Positions 32,114 through 41,485 of a stretch of 64,000 bases of DNA are shown piece after piece. The notes under the pieces are model-generated. The model worked only from the letters and a program-made list of their open reading frames with translations. It ran no database searches and was not told the origin of the DNA. The DNA lies in contig NZ_CP089507.1 of the NCBI RefSeq assembly GCF_021233355.1, positions 3,163,001-3,227,000 of the forward strand, in the 5' to 3' direction. A program made the translations under genes and the position numbers. Within the stretch, counting starts at the first letter, position 1; each line of letters begins with the position of its first letter. The stretch comes from Luteimonas fraxinea (GTDB lineage: Bacteria > Pseudomonadota > Gammaproteobacteria > Xanthomonadales > Xanthomonadaceae).

Positions 32114-35041
32114 TCAGAACTTGTAGGAGAGGCTCACGTAGAAGCGACGGCCCAGCGGATCCGCACCGAGGTAGTTGTTGAAGAACGGATAGCCGGTGAA
32201 GCTGTTGTCCTTGCGGTACTGGTTGTCCAGCACGTTCACGACCTGCAGCTGCGCCAGAAGGTTCGGCGTGAACTGCTTGCCGACACTCAGGTTGTAAAGC
32301 ATGTAGGGCGCGAGACGACGGCCGTAAGCGCCGCCTGCAGCGTTCACACCGTCCACTTCGGCGTTGGTGAAAGCCGAGCCGTAACGCGTTCCGAATACGG
32401 TTGTGGTCCAGTCCCCGTAGGTCCAGCTCACGCTACCGCGCACGCGGCTGCGCTCCGGATACCAGAAGTTCTGGCTCGGCGGCACGTCGCGGTAATCGAC
32501 TAGCTCTTCATCGGCGGTCTGCTTGTACTCGTTCGTGAGCTGCAGCGAGTACGCCAGATCGACGTTGAAACGGCCCACGCGATCGGTGTCCCAACGGTAG
32601 CGATAGGTCGCATCGACGCCGGTGGTGTCCTGCAGCGCAGTGTTGATGTAGGAATTGTTAATGCGCTGGATACGTCCGTCGTCGGGCGAGCCCGGGGCGT
32701 TTGTACGGGTGATCAGCTGGTAGAGGTTGCCGCAGATCGCTGCACTCGGAGGCGCACTGCCGTCCGCGTATGCGCCGATGCGGCACGCGGCTTCCTGTGC
32801 GAGAAGCGTGGTCGAGTCGAACTGGGACGCGGCGTCCGTCAGACGAATGCGGTACCAGTCAACCGACAGCGACATGCCATCGATGATGTCCCACACGAAA
32901 CCGGCGGTCCAAGACTCGCCTTCTTCTTCCTTCAGACCCGGGTTGCCGGCAATGATGGTCTGTGCCGAATAGATCGTCGGGTCGCCGCTCACGTTGCAGG
33001 CAGGACGGGTACGCGGACCCTGCGCAGCGCCGGGTCCAGTGCCGGAGCGGCATGAGAACTCGTCGAGAATGCTCGAGAACGACGCCGCGCCTTCTGCATA
33101 GATCAGCTGCATATCGGGCGCGCGGAAGCTGGTCGCGTACGAGCCGCGGAACAGCAGGCTGTCCCACGGACGCCACTCGAGACCCAGGTTGTAGGTTGTC
33201 GCCGCGTCGACCGACGAGATGTCGTCGTACTTGTCCCAACGCGTGGCGAAGTTGGCCGCCAGCGAGTTCAGGATCGGCACGCGGAACTCCGCGCCTACTG
33301 CGTAACGATCGCGGGTGCCGTGCGTCTCGCCCGAGCTGGTCAGGTTGTAGATCGTCTGGTTGTCCAGGGGACGCAGCTGATCGGTACGGAAGTCGCTGAC
33401 CAGATCCAGCTTCTGCTGGTTCCATTCCAGGACGCCTGCGAAACCGACAGCGCCTGCCGGCAGTTCGAACAGATCGCCGCTGACATTGAACGTGGCGCCT
33501 GCGACGCTGGTCTCGGACCTGTCGATGACGCGCGTCGCGAACGAACGATAGATCTCCGGCGTGATCGGGCTCGACCAGCGCGCGAGATTCAGCTGGTGCA
33601 CCGGGTAGATGCCCGCTGCTGTGCCCTGCGCATTGCTCCAGCCCAGACGCGGGCCGAGGAAATAGTCGTGCACGGACTGGGCAAGCAGGCGCGGACGGTC
33701 ACGCTCGTAGTTGTAGTACCCGTAATTCGCGCTCGCTTCCCAGTCGAAACGGTCGGCGAAGCTGCCGGTGATGCCTGCCGCGATGTCGTAGGTGTACTCC
33801 TCGAACACGCTCGTAGCAGCTTCGTTGCCACCCAGTTCCTGCGGGGTGAACACACGCTGCAGCTGCACGATGTCGCGCAGACCGGAGTCGTAGTAGAACG
33901 CGCTGGTGCCACCGGTCGAAAGCTGGTTGAAGCGGTCGCCGCTGGTGCCCCAGAACTCCGTGCCCGAACCGGCCTTGGCTTCGGTGGTGTAGTAGTTCGC
34001 CGATGCCCAGAGCTGCGTGGTGTCGGTCAGATCGAAGGTGCCGCGGCCGTAAGCCGAGTAGAACTGACGCTTGTTCGAGATCGAACGGCTTGCGTTGGTG
34101 GTGTAGGAGCCGCAATACAGGCCGCGTGCTGCGGTCCGGCGCGACTCGAAGCCGAGCGCGTCACAGGCGTCTTCGCCGGGGTAGAAAGCGTTGTGGTTCA
34201 CGGGGCCATTGGCAGACGCAAGGCCGCGGATCGCAATCAGCGACAGCGCCGGGTTGGTGAACTGTGCACCGAGCGGGCCATTACGGTTATCCGCGAGGAA
34301 CTCGCGCTGGCTGGCGAAGACCGGCTCCTGCTCGGCGTACTGGAATGCCCACAGACCGCTCCAGCGGTCTCCGGTCTTGCCACCGGTCAACTCTACGTTG
34401 ACCGAGTCGCCACCGCCCTCGGCAGTGGTGCCAGTGGTCACGCGCGCGAAGTTGCCTTCGAAATTCTTGCGCAGAACGATGTTCACCACGCCGGCGACCG
34501 CGTCGGAACCGTAGATCGCCGAAGCGCCGCCGGTCAGGACTTCGATGCGCTCGACGATCGAGGTCGGAATCGCCTGGATGTTGGTGACGTTGTTGTCGCG
34601 GTTGTACGGCTGCGGATACTGGGCCGGTCGACGACCGTCGATCAGCGTCAGGGTATAGCCAGGGCCGAGGTTACGCAGATTGACGACCTGGGCGTTCGGC
34701 GTGAAGCCGTTGACCGCCAGATCACCTGTGAACGAACTGGTCGTGTTCTGGCTGAGCGTCTGCAGCATGTCGCCGACAGTCTGGAATCCCTCCCGGTCGA
34801 TCTCGGCGCGCGTGATCACGGTGACAGGCGCGGGACCTTCGATCTCGGCGCGCTTGATTCGCGAGCCGACGACCGTGACCGTGTCGAGCGTGCGCGACGC
34901 CGAGGAGCTGGTGGTCGTCGAGGTCGTCTGTTCATCTGCATCCTGTGCAAAGGCAGGCGCAGCGAACGTCAGGAACATGGCACCGGCAACGGCGGTGCTC
35001 AGCGGGTTCAGCCTCGGACGGAGGCTCTTGCGATAGATCAT
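32114..35041 (-). CDS. TonB-dependent receptor
   Basis: A 975-residue outer-membrane active transporter. A long signal (SKSLRP-type basic start, then STAVAGAMFLTFAAPAFAQ) precedes a Thr/Ser-rich stretch and the plug domain (LDTVTVVGSRIKR, PVTVITRAEIDREGFQTVGDMLQTL, IERIEVLTGGASAIYGSDAVAGVVNIVLR). A 22-strand barrel follows and ends RRFYVSLSYKF with the required terminal Phe. This size and the VVGSRIKR segment are typical of the expanded receptor set of Xanthomonadaceae. The substrate is not evident; the S9 peptidase next to it hints at peptides. ATG 35041 is chosen because the signal peptide begins there and AGGGGA precedes it. Confidence 0.95.
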   Translation of the reverse strand: MIYRKSLRPRLNPLSTAVAGAMFLTFAAPAFAQDADEQTTSTTTSSSASRTLDTVTVVGSRIKRAEIEGPAPVTVITRAEIDREGFQTVGDMLQTLSQNTTSSFTGDLAVNGFTPNAQVVNLRNLGPGYTLTLIDGRRPAQYPQPYNRDNNVTNIQAIPTSIVERIEVLTGGASAIYGSDAVAGVVNIVLRKNFEGNFARVTTGTTAEGGGDSVNVELTGGKTGDRWSGLWAFQYAEQEPVFASQREFLADNRNGPLGAQFTNPALSLIAIRGLASANGPVNHNAFYPGEDACDALGFESRRTAARGLYCGSYTTNASRSISNKRQFYSAYGRGTFDLTDTTQLWASANYYTTEAKAGSGTEFWGTSGDRFNQLSTGGTSAFYYDSGLRDIVQLQRVFTPQELGGNEAATSVFEEYTYDIAAGITGSFADRFDWEASANYGYYNYERDRPRLLAQSVHDYFLGPRLGWSNAQGTAAGIYPVHQLNLARWSSPITPEIYRSFATRVIDRSETSVAGATFNVSGDLFELPAGAVGFAGVLEWNQQKLDLVSDFRTDQLRPLDNQTIYNLTSSGETHGTRDRYAVGAEFRVPILNSLAANFATRWDKYDDISSVDAATTYNLGLEWRPWDSLLFRGSYATSFRAPDMQLIYAEGAASFSSILDEFSCRSGTGPGAAQGPRTRPACNVSGDPTIYSAQTIIAGNPGLKEEEGESWTAGFVWDIIDGMSLSVDWYRIRLTDAASQFDSTTLLAQEAACRIGAYADGSAPPSAAICGNLYQLITRTNAPGSPDDGRIQRINNSYINTALQDTTGVDATYRYRWDTDRVGRFNVDLAYSLQLTNEYKQTADEELVDYRDVPPSQNFWYPERSRVRGSVSWTYGDWTTTVFGTRYGSAFTNAEVDGVNAAGGAYGRRLAPYMLYNLSVGKQFTPNLLAQLQVVNVLDNQYRKDNSFTGYPFFNNYLGADPLGRRFYVSLSYKF

Positions 35042-35099
35042 TGAGTTGGATCCCCTGGAGTCATTGAAATCGTCCGGCGTATTGCGTCCCCCATCCCTG

Positions 35100-35221
35100 C
35101 ATGAGCGCAGGATGACTCGCAATAATTTGTTAACGGACGATTAACATTACTGCCACATCAAAATGATGTTTGCAAGTGTTGCGCTGCAGCGAAATCAAGA
35201 ATTCTGCGAGATAAGTACAAT
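35100..35221. promoter_or_regulatory. AT-rich divergent promoter region, receptor / mrp
   Basis: The 208-base gap between the divergent receptor and mrp starts includes the most AT-rich stretch in the window (35118-35170, with AATAATTTGTTAACG and TTAACATTA). For mrp, TACAAT (35216-35221) is a good -10 box with only a weak -35. For the receptor the TTAACA and AATAATTT stretches read on the minus strand could be promoter boxes or a regulator site. No Fur box is recognised. Confidence 0.45.
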
Positions 35222-35249
35222 CTGTCTCCGTCATATCGGCCAATCGCGC

Positions 35250-36098
35250 GTGACAGTTCCTTCCAGAATTCCGCAAGGCGGGCTCGCCTCACTCCCCCGC
35301 ATCCGCAACATCATTGCCATCGGCTCCGGCAAGGGTGGCGTGGGCAAATCCACGACGGCGGTGAACCTCGCGCTTGCGCTGGCGGCCGATGGCGCGCGGG
35401 TCGGTGTGCTCGACGCCGATGTGTACGGCCCTAGCATTCCGATGATGCTGGGCCTGTCGGGCAAGCCGGACAGTCCGGATGGCAAGTCGATCCTGCCGAT
35501 GCGCGCGCATGGCATCGAGGCGATGTCGATCGGGCTGCTGGTCGACCAGGACACGCCGATGATCTGGCGTGGGCCGATGGCGACGTCGGCATTGACGCAA
35601 CTGCTCAACGACACGCTGTGGGGTGGCGACGAGGCGCTCGACTATCTGCTGGTCGATCTGCCGCCGGGCACGGGCGACATCCAGCTCACGCTGGCGCAGA
35701 AGATTCCGGTGGCCGGCGCGGTGATCGTGACCACGCCACAGGATGTGGCGACGCTTGATGCGCGCAAGGCACTGAAGATGTTCGAGAAGGTCGAGGTCGC
35801 GGTGCTCGGGCTGGTCGAGAACATGGCGCAGCACGTGTGCTCGAACTGCGGGCACGTCGAGCATCTGTTCGGCGACGGTGGCGGTCAGCGCATGGCGACG
35901 CAGTACGGCGTGCCGCTGCTGGGTTCGCTGCCGCTGGAGATCGGCATCCGCGCGCAGGGCGATGCCGGTGTGCCGATCGTCGTCGCGGCGCCGGATTCGC
36001 CTGCCGCGCAGGCCTATCGCGCCACTGCGCGCCGGCTGGTGGAGGAACTCGAGAAGCGGCCGCGGGCGCCGATGTCGATTTCCGCGTCGCTGGTCTGA
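35250..36098 (+). CDS. mrp: Iron-sulfur cluster carrier ATPase Mrp/ApbC
   Basis: A 282-residue deviant-Walker ParA/MinD-family ATPase that binds and hands on 4Fe-4S clusters. Seen: IIAIGSGKGGVGKSTTAVNLA (deviant Walker A), VGVLDADVYGPSIP, MIWRGPM, YLLVDLPPGTGD and the cluster-binding CSNCG. The N-terminal MIP18/DUF59 domain of E. coli Mrp is missing. The GTG at 35250 gives MTVPSRIPQ...; an ATG at 35166 would add 28 residues without similarity and lies within the likely promoter. Confidence 0.94.
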   Translation: MTVPSRIPQGGLASLPRIRNIIAIGSGKGGVGKSTTAVNLALALAADGARVGVLDADVYGPSIPMMLGLSGKPDSPDGKSILPMRAHGIEAMSIGLLVDQDTPMIWRGPMATSALTQLLNDTLWGGDEALDYLLVDLPPGTGDIQLTLAQKIPVAGAVIVTTPQDVATLDARKALKMFEKVEVAVLGLVENMAQHVCSNCGHVEHLFGDGGGQRMATQYGVPLLGSLPLEIGIRAQGDAGVPIVVAAPDSPAAQAYRATARRLVEELEKRPRAPMSISASLV

Positions 36099-36180
36099 CA
36101 CCGCGGCTGTGGCGGGGTGACGCAGGCGGGCTGCGCGGCGACAATGCGCGTCCAGGCCGCCGCGCCGCAGGAACCCCACG

Positions 36181-36753
36181 ATGAGCATCAAGAGCGACCG
36201 CTGGATCCGCCGCATGTCCGAGCAGGGCATGATCGAGCCCTTCGAGCCGGGACAGATCAAGCAGGACCCCGCCGGCCAGCGCATCGTCAGCTACGGCACA
36301 TCGAGCTACGGCTACGACGTGCGTTGCTCGCGCGAGTTCAAGATTTTCACCAACATCAACTCGACGATCGTCGATCCGAAGCATTTCGATCCCGGCAGCT
36401 TCGTCGACATCGAAGCGGACGAATGCATCATTCCGCCGAACTCGTTCGCGCTGGCGCGCACGGTCGAGTACTTCCGCATCCCGCGTGACACGCTGGTCGT
36501 GTGTCTGGGCAAGAGCACGTACGCGCGCTGCGGGATCATCGTCAACGTGACGCCGCTGGAGCCGGAATGGGAAGGTCACGTCACGCTGGAATTCAGCAAT
36601 ACGACGCCGCTGCCGGCGCGCATCTACGCCAACGAAGGTGTCGCGCAGATGCTGTTCTTCCAGTCCGATGCCGACGACGTGTGCGAGACCTCGTACAAGG
36701 ATCGCGGCGGCAAGTACCAGGGCCAGCGCGGCGTCACTCTGCCGCGCACCTGA
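36181..36753 (+). CDS. dcd: dCTP deaminase
   Basis: A 190-residue homotrimeric enzyme converting dCTP to dUTP for thymidylate synthesis. Seen: [54 protein letters not shown], the catalytic Glu in [20 protein letters not shown], and the C-terminal [18 protein letters not shown] tail that closes over the nucleotide. ATG 36181. It follows mrp by 82 bases; dcd and mrp (with metG) are neighbours in many gammaproteobacteria, and here metG lies 6 kb away with the receptor block between. Confidence 0.97.
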   Translation: MSIKSDRWIRRMSEQGMIEPFEPGQIKQDPAGQRIVSYGTSSYGYDVRCSREFKIFTNINSTIVDPKHFDPGSFVDIEADECIIPPNSFALARTVEYFRIPRDTLVVCLGKSTYARCGIIVNVTPLEPEWEGHVTLEFSNTTPLPARIYANEGVAQMLFFQSDADDVCETSYKDRGGKYQGQRGVTLPRT

Positions 36754-36790
36754 TCGCAATCACCAGCCCCACTTCACGCAAGGATGCGAG

Positions 36791-37300
36791 ATGCACGACT
36801 CAAACCCGTATGCGGCGCCATCGGCGCCCCTGCAACTCCACGATGTCGAGGTCATGGCGGATCGCCTGACGCGATTAGGCGCATCGCTGATCGATAGCGC
36901 CATCATCTGGGTCGTGATGGTCCCCCTTATGTGGTTCGGGGGATATCTCCCTGCGGTGATCGAGTCGGCGCAGCGCGGCGAGCAGCTTCATATTGGCCTG
37001 ATTCTGCTCTGGATCCCGATCGGAACAGCCGTCTTTGCAGCAGTTCACTGGTGGCCATTGAAAACAGGTGGCCAAACGTGGGGCAAGCGCATCGTCGGTA
37101 TCCAGATCGTCACTCTTGATGGCCAACAGGTAGCACCGTTGCGGGTGATCCTCGCGCGTCATCTCCCGGTAAGGGCGGTGAGTGGGATTCCCTTCGTCGG
37201 CGCATTTCTCATGATGATCAATATCTGCATGATTTTCCGCCAGGACCGGCGCTGCGGGCACGACTTCGTCGCCGGGACGCGCGTGGTCCGCGCGCGCTGA
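36791..37300 (+). CDS. RDD-family membrane protein
   Basis: A 169-residue protein with about four membrane segments (near residues 32-50, 68-88, 125-150) and the RDD-domain signature: an early ADRLTRLGASLIDS, TGGQTWGKRIVGIQIVTLDGQ, and RRCGHDFVAGTRVV. The family often acts in small-molecule or Na+/H+ transport in some bacteria, but most members are uncharacterised. The region looks less GC-rich than dcd before it. It ends one base before the convergent HIT gene, leaving no room for a terminator. Confidence 0.85.
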   Translation: MHDSNPYAAPSAPLQLHDVEVMADRLTRLGASLIDSAIIWVVMVPLMWFGGYLPAVIESAQRGEQLHIGLILLWIPIGTAVFAAVHWWPLKTGGQTWGKRIVGIQIVTLDGQQVAPLRVILARHLPVRAVSGIPFVGAFLMMINICMIFRQDRRCGHDFVAGTRVVRAR

Positions 37301-37301
37301 G

Positions 37302-37718
37302 TCAGCGCGGCAACGCGGCCTGCAACTGGCCGATGCGTTCCACAAGCTGCTCGGGCGTATAGGGCCGTGCGGCGACGCGACCCCACACAGGTGCCGGCCA
37401 CGCGGGATCATCCTGTTCGCGGCCGATCACATGCACATGCAGCTGCTCGACCATGTTGCCGAGCGCGGCGATGTTGAGCTTGCAGGGCCGGAATGCATCG
37501 CGCAGCAGGCGCGCGGCGATGTCGATCTCGTCGGTCAGCTGGCGACGCTGGTCGGCATCGAGATCGATCATCTCGCGGGCGCCGGCGATGCGCGGCACCA
37601 GCACCAGCCACGGATAGTTGGCGTCGTCCATCAGTCGCAGCTCGCACAGCGAGAGCGTCGCCAGCGGATGGGTGTCGTCGGCCAGCTGCGGATGCAGCGC
37701 GAAGGCGGTGTGGGTCAT
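37302..37718 (-). CDS. HIT-family hydrolase
   Basis: A 138-residue histidine-triad protein, similar to diadenosine polyphosphate hydrolases of the FHIT type. The triad reads [10 protein letters not shown] (HxHxH-like, with the last His replaced by Gly-Arg context), preceded by [12 protein letters not shown]. Also seen: [17 protein letters not shown] near the N-terminus. Start ATG 37718 overlaps the stop of the upstream hydrolase (ATGA). The substrate is not known; members remove nucleotidyl groups from phosphoramidate or dinucleotide substrates. Confidence 0.88.
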   Translation of the reverse strand: MTHTAFALHPQLADDTHPLATLSLCELRLMDDANYPWLVLVPRIAGAREMIDLDADQRRQLTDEIDIAARLLRDAFRPCKLNIAALGNMVEQLHVHVIGREQDDPAWPAPVWGRVAARPYTPEQLVERIGQLQAALPR

Positions 37719-38404
37719 GGCGTCGCATCCTGCCGCAAGGCGGCATCGAGGAAAGCGAGGGTGGCGCGGCGCGCGGCGGCTGCGCTGGCTGCGTGGTAGT
37801 GGTCCGGGTCGACATCGCGGTTGAAGCCGTGCTCCCCGGGATGCACCAGGAATTCGGCGTCGGGCTGGGCGCTGCGATGGCGCGCAATGTCCTCGGGCGG
37901 GATTGCGGAGTCTTCGGCGCCGAACTGGAACAGCATCGGTGCCTGCAGCGGTTCGTCGAGGAACGGCACGGTGCGCGCGCCGTAATAGCTGACCGCGGGC
38001 AGCGCCAGACGCGTATTGGCGAGAAAAGCCAGCGTGCCGCCCCAGCAGAAGCCGACCACGCCGATGCCGCGATGGCCTTCGGTGTGCAGCGCGCCGCGGC
38101 AGCTGCGGAGGATGCCGACGGCACGTTCGGTGCCCAGCGCTTCAACGATTTCGCGGCCGCGCGCGAAGCCGTCGGCGTCGTAGGCGAGTTCGACGTGGCG
38201 CGCGACCGGGTCGAACAGTGCCGGTGCCAATGCCACGTAGCCCGCAGCCGCGTAGCCATCGGCGACGCTGCGGATGTGCGCGTTGACGCCGAAGATCTCC
38301 TGGATCACGACGACCGCGCCCAGCGCGGCGGCGCCATGAGGCGGATCCGCGCGCCAGGCATTCACCGGTCCGGAGGGCGTGGCGAGGATGACGTCCCGGC
38401 CCAT
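37715..38404 (-). CDS. Dienelactone hydrolase-family protein
   Basis: A 229-residue alpha/beta hydrolase of the DLH family. The nucleophile is Cys120 in GFCWGGTLA, as in carboxymethylenebutenolidase; acid and base lie in [12 protein letters not shown] and [10 protein letters not shown]. An early [15 protein letters not shown] segment is also typical. No aromatic-degradation genes are nearby, so a general esterase role is more likely than chlorocatechol breakdown. ATG 38404 is chosen from family length. It overlaps the HIT gene by four bases and is divergent from rimO. Confidence 0.9.
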   Translation of the reverse strand: MGRDVILATPSGPVNAWRADPPHGAAALGAVVVIQEIFGVNAHIRSVADGYAAAGYVALAPALFDPVARHVELAYDADGFARGREIVEALGTERAVGILRSCRGALHTEGHRGIGVVGFCWGGTLAFLANTRLALPAVSYYGARTVPFLDEPLQAPMLFQFGAEDSAIPPEDIARHRSAQPDAEFLVHPGEHGFNRDVDPDHYHAASAAAARRATLAFLDAALRQDATP

Positions 38405-38490
38405 GGGGAATCCCTGTTCAGGTGGCGCCCCGAGTCTAACCGAGTCGCGAACGGCGAATCCGTGCGGCCGGTCCTCAGGCGGGCCGGCGG

Positions 38491-38496
38491 TATACT
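38491..38496 (+). promoter_or_regulatory. Candidate -10 box of rimO
   Basis: TATACT preceded by CGG lies 83 bases before the rimO ATG in the divergent gap. No clear -35 box is seen at the right distance. Confidence 0.35.
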
Positions 38497-38578
38497 GCGC
38501 GGCCATCGCGCGCGGGCGTCACGCCGCGCGACCGCGATCCCAGCCGCCCCCGGCGGCCATCTTCTAGCCACGGTTCCC

Positions 38579-39949
38579 ATGTCCGCAGCCAATCCCAAGG
38601 TCGGGTTCGTCAGCCTCGGCTGTCCGAAAGCCCTCGTCGACTCCGAGCGCATCCTCACCCAGCTCCGCGTCGAGGGCTACGACATCGTCCAGACCTACGA
38701 CGATGCCGACGTCGTCGTCGTCAACACCTGCGGCTTCATCGATTCGGCGGTCACCGAATCGCTGGACGCGATCGGCGAGGCCATCGCCGAGAACGGCAAG
38801 GTCATCGTGACCGGTTGCCTGGGCAAGCGCGAAGCGGTGATCCGCGAGGCGCATCCCGGCGTGCTGTCGATCAGTGGCCCGCAGGACTACGGCTCGGTGA
38901 TGCGCGCGGTGCACTCGGCGGCGCCGCAGACGCACAACCCCTTCATCGATCTGGTGCCGCGCCGCGCGGCGCTCGACGACATCGGCATCAAGCTGACGCC
39001 CAAGCACTACGCGTACCTGAAGATTTCCGAAGGCTGCAACCATCGCTGCAGCTTCTGCATCATTCCGTCGATGCGCGGCGATCTGGTCTCGCGCCCGGTC
39101 GACGACGTATTGCGCGAAGCCGAGAAGCTCGTGCGTGGCGGCGTGCGCGAACTGCTGGTGATCTCGCAGGACACCTCGGCCTATGGCGTCGACGTGCGTT
39201 ACGCCGAGCGCACCTGGCGCGAGCGCCAGTACGCCACGCGCATGAAGGCGTTGTGCGAGGGCCTGTCGGAACTGGGCGTGTGGACGCGCCTGCATTACGT
39301 GTATCCGTACCCGCACGTCGACGACATCATTCCGCTGATGACCGAGCGCCACGCCGACGGCATGCCGAAGCTGCTGCCGTATCTCGACGTGCCGCTGCAG
39401 CACGCCAGCCCGCGCATTCTGAAACTCATGAAGCGCCCGGGCGCCATCGACAAGACCCGCGAGCGCATCGCGCGTTGGCGCGAGATCTGCCCGGAACTGA
39501 CGATCCGCAGCACCTTCATCGTCGGCTTCCCCGGCGAGACCGAGGACGATTTCCAGCAGCTGCTGGACTTCCTCGACGAGGCACAGCTCGACCGCGTGGG
39601 CGCATTCGCGTATTCGCCGGTGACCGGCGCGACCGCCAATGCGCTGCCCGACGCGGTGCCCGAAGAGGTCAAGCAGGAGCGCCTCGCGCGCTTCATGGAG
39701 AAGCAGGCGGAGATTTCGACCGCGCGGCTCGAGGCCAAGGTCGGCACGGTGCAGATGTGCATCGTCGACATGGTCGATGGCGATCTGGCGATCGCACGTT
39801 CGATGGGCGATGCGCCCGAGATCGACGGCGTGGTGCAGATCCAGGATGGCCGCGAGGCCGACCTGCAGCCCGGCGATTTCGTCGATGTCGCGATCATGGG
39901 CAGCGACGAGCACGATCTCTACGGCGAGGTCGCGCAGGTGCTGGCGTGA
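38579..39949 (+). CDS. rimO: Ribosomal protein uS12 methylthiotransferase RimO
   Basis: A 456-residue radical SAM enzyme that methylthiolates an Asp of ribosomal protein S12. The N-terminal UPF0004 domain has [23 protein letters not shown] and TGCLGKRE (three cluster cysteines); the radical SAM motif is [29 protein letters not shown] and [10 protein letters not shown] follow; the C-terminal TRAM domain begins near residue 385. The order [13 protein letters not shown] separates it from MiaB. ATG 38579. Confidence 0.96.
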   Translation: MSAANPKVGFVSLGCPKALVDSERILTQLRVEGYDIVQTYDDADVVVVNTCGFIDSAVTESLDAIGEAIAENGKVIVTGCLGKREAVIREAHPGVLSISGPQDYGSVMRAVHSAAPQTHNPFIDLVPRRAALDDIGIKLTPKHYAYLKISEGCNHRCSFCIIPSMRGDLVSRPVDDVLREAEKLVRGGVRELLVISQDTSAYGVDVRYAERTWRERQYATRMKALCEGLSELGVWTRLHYVYPYPHVDDIIPLMTERHADGMPKLLPYLDVPLQHASPRILKLMKRPGAIDKTRERIARWREICPELTIRSTFIVGFPGETEDDFQQLLDFLDEAQLDRVGAFAYSPVTGATANALPDAVPEEVKQERLARFMEKQAEISTARLEAKVGTVQMCIVDMVDGDLAIARSMGDAPEIDGVVQIQDGREADLQPGDFVDVAIMGSDEHDLYGEVAQVLA

Positions 39950-40341
39950 TCCGCCGCGCGGCGGTGCTCGCCGCCGCGATGTGCGCGGCCGGTGTCGCGC
40001 TCGCCGCCGATGGCTTGAGCGGCACGTATCAGCCGGCCGGCGACGCCGGTGCGGCGTTTCCCGCCGACGCGCAGCTGGTGGTGCGCGCCGAAGGCCGCGG
40101 CTGGCTTGCGATGTTCCGCGGCGAGGGTCTCGCGCTGTTGCCGCTGAGCGCGATGGAGCAGCACGGTCTGTTCCCGGATATCGGTCCCGAGGCACGCCTG
40201 CAATGCGCGTATTCGCGTGCGTTCCTGTTCTGCCGCGTGTCGCCGGGCACCGCGTTTCCGGACAAGAACTTCACCTCGACGACGGGGTATTTCACCGCGC
40301 TGTCGGACGACGGCATCTTCGAGATGCGGCGCGTCGATTGA
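39946..40341 (+). CDS. Exported hypothetical protein
   Basis: A 131-residue protein of unknown function. It starts at GTG 39946, overlapping the rimO stop (GTGA). The N-terminus [19 protein letters not shown] is a signal peptide with an ALA-A cleavage site. The mature part has a [10 protein letters not shown] segment, an internal Cys pair ([14 protein letters not shown]) and [21 protein letters not shown] at the end, a pattern that suggests a small beta-sandwich or lipocalin-like fold. I do not recognise the family. Translational coupling to rimO does not itself suggest a shared role. Confidence 0.72.
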   Translation: MIRRAAVLAAAMCAAGVALAADGLSGTYQPAGDAGAAFPADAQLVVRAEGRGWLAMFRGEGLALLPLSAMEQHGLFPDIGPEARLQCAYSRAFLFCRVSPGTAFPDKNFTSTTGYFTALSDDGIFEMRRVD

Positions 40342-40372
40342 TGACGCGCGTGGACGGCGCCGACGACCCGCT

Positions 40373-40972
40373 TCAGCGCGTGGTCGCGTCCCGGCGCGAC
40401 GCTTCGATCGCGTCCACGTAGTCCCAGGTCGCGACCTCGATCGCATCGATCGATGCGATCGCCCACGGCAGCAGACGCCGGCCTTCCTCACCGCCGTCGT
40501 CGCGCATCGTGCCCGCGGCGTTGTAGTCGACCAGCGCCTGCCACGCAGGCAGCCGCGCATCGACGGTGTCGCGCAGCCGGCGCAGCGCGGCGTCGGCCAC
40601 GGGCGCCGAACCGGGCGTGGAGAGAGTGGCGCTGGCCCGTGCGTGAAAGTCGGCCCCGAAGTGATGGGTATCGGTGCGTGCGCGCCAGAACGCGCCGAGC
40701 CGGAAGCGCTCGTCATCGGCCGCGGTCTGGCCGCGCGCGACACCGGGCAGGCTGCGCTCGATCAGGAATCGCCGCAGTCGGTGCGCGAGATCCGCGTGCG
40801 CCAGCGTCTTCGCGTCGGACGCGGGGCGCGCTGCGTTGCCCTGCGATGGAACGGGTTTCGGCGCGTCTCGCGTGCAGCCGGGCAGGGCGAGCAATACGAC
40901 CGGCAGCAGCCACACGCTCACGAGGCACGCTTTCGAGCGCCATCGCGACGCAGGGACATCAGTCGCGCTCAC
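40373..40972 (-). CDS. Hypothetical lipoprotein
   Basis: A 199-residue protein starting at GTG 40972, overlapping the greB stop (GTGA). The N-terminus has a hydrophobic stretch [13 protein letters not shown] and a possible lipobox LPGC (Cys near residue 33). The mature part is mostly helical and charged, with DADEE-rich middle and [27 protein letters not shown] near the end. I do not recognise the family, and I see no catalytic motif. It is convergent with the exported unknown at 39946. Confidence 0.7.
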   Translation of the reverse strand: MSATDVPASRWRSKACLVSVWLLPVVLLALPGCTRDAPKPVPSQGNAARPASDAKTLAHADLAHRLRRFLIERSLPGVARGQTAADDERFRLGAFWRARTDTHHFGADFHARASATLSTPGSAPVADAALRRLRDTVDARLPAWQALVDYNAAGTMRDDGGEEGRRLLPWAIASIDAIEVATWDYVDAIEASRRDATTR

Positions 40973-41475
40973 GCCGCGCGATAGTCCACGGCGAGCACCG
41001 CGAAGCGCACCAGACCGCTCGGCAGCTGCGCCTCGAACTCGTCATCGACGCGTTTCTTCAGCATCGCGCGCGCCAGCGGCGAATCGATGCTGATCCAGCC
41101 GGCTTTGGCGTCGGTCTCGTCGGGCCCGACGATGCGGTAATGCGCGAGTTCGCCGCTGTCGATGTCTTCCAGCTCGACATGCGCGCCGAAGAACACGGCG
41201 TCGGGATCGCTGGGCGCCGCATCGATCACGCGCAGCGATTCCAGCCGCTTCGACAGATAACGGACGCGCCGGTCGATCTCGCCGAGCTGCTTCTTGCGAT
41301 AGGTGTACTCGGCGTTCTCCGAGCGGTCGCCTTCGGCAGCTGCCGCGGACAACGCGCGCACGACCTCGGGCCGTCGCACGCGCCACAGATCGTCGAGTTC
41401 GGCCTTCAAACGCGCGTGGCCTTCGGGCGTGATCAACGCAGTGCTTTTCTCGGCAGGCGGGCGCCAGCGGCTCAT
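40969..41475 (-). CDS. greB: Transcription elongation factor GreB
   Basis: A 168-residue factor that enters the RNA polymerase secondary channel and stimulates cleavage of backtracked RNA. The N-terminal coiled coil has [17 protein letters not shown], the acidic tip [27 protein letters not shown] (the two catalytic acidic residues are in GDRSENAEY), and the C-terminal FKBP-like domain includes [17 protein letters not shown]. GreB rather than GreA is suggested by [23 protein letters not shown] 41475 follows the HerA-like gene by ten bases. Confidence 0.94.
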   Translation of the reverse strand: MSRWRPPAEKSTALITPEGHARLKAELDDLWRVRRPEVVRALSAAAAEGDRSENAEYTYRKKQLGEIDRRVRYLSKRLESLRVIDAAPSDPDAVFFGAHVELEDIDSGELAHYRIVGPDETDAKAGWISIDSPLARAMLKKRVDDEFEAQLPSGLVRFAVLAVDYRAA

Positions 41476-41485
41476 CGCGTTCCGC

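Noticed and set aside
37302..37718. Possible loss of function of the HIT triad
   Set aside because: HVHV is present and the sequence around the third histidine position (IGRE) is common in this subgroup; I cannot claim inactivity.
37493..38578. The rimO frame stays open for more than 1 kb upstream of its ATG
   Set aside because: That part is antisense to the HIT and dienelactone-hydrolase genes; RimO homology begins at 38579.
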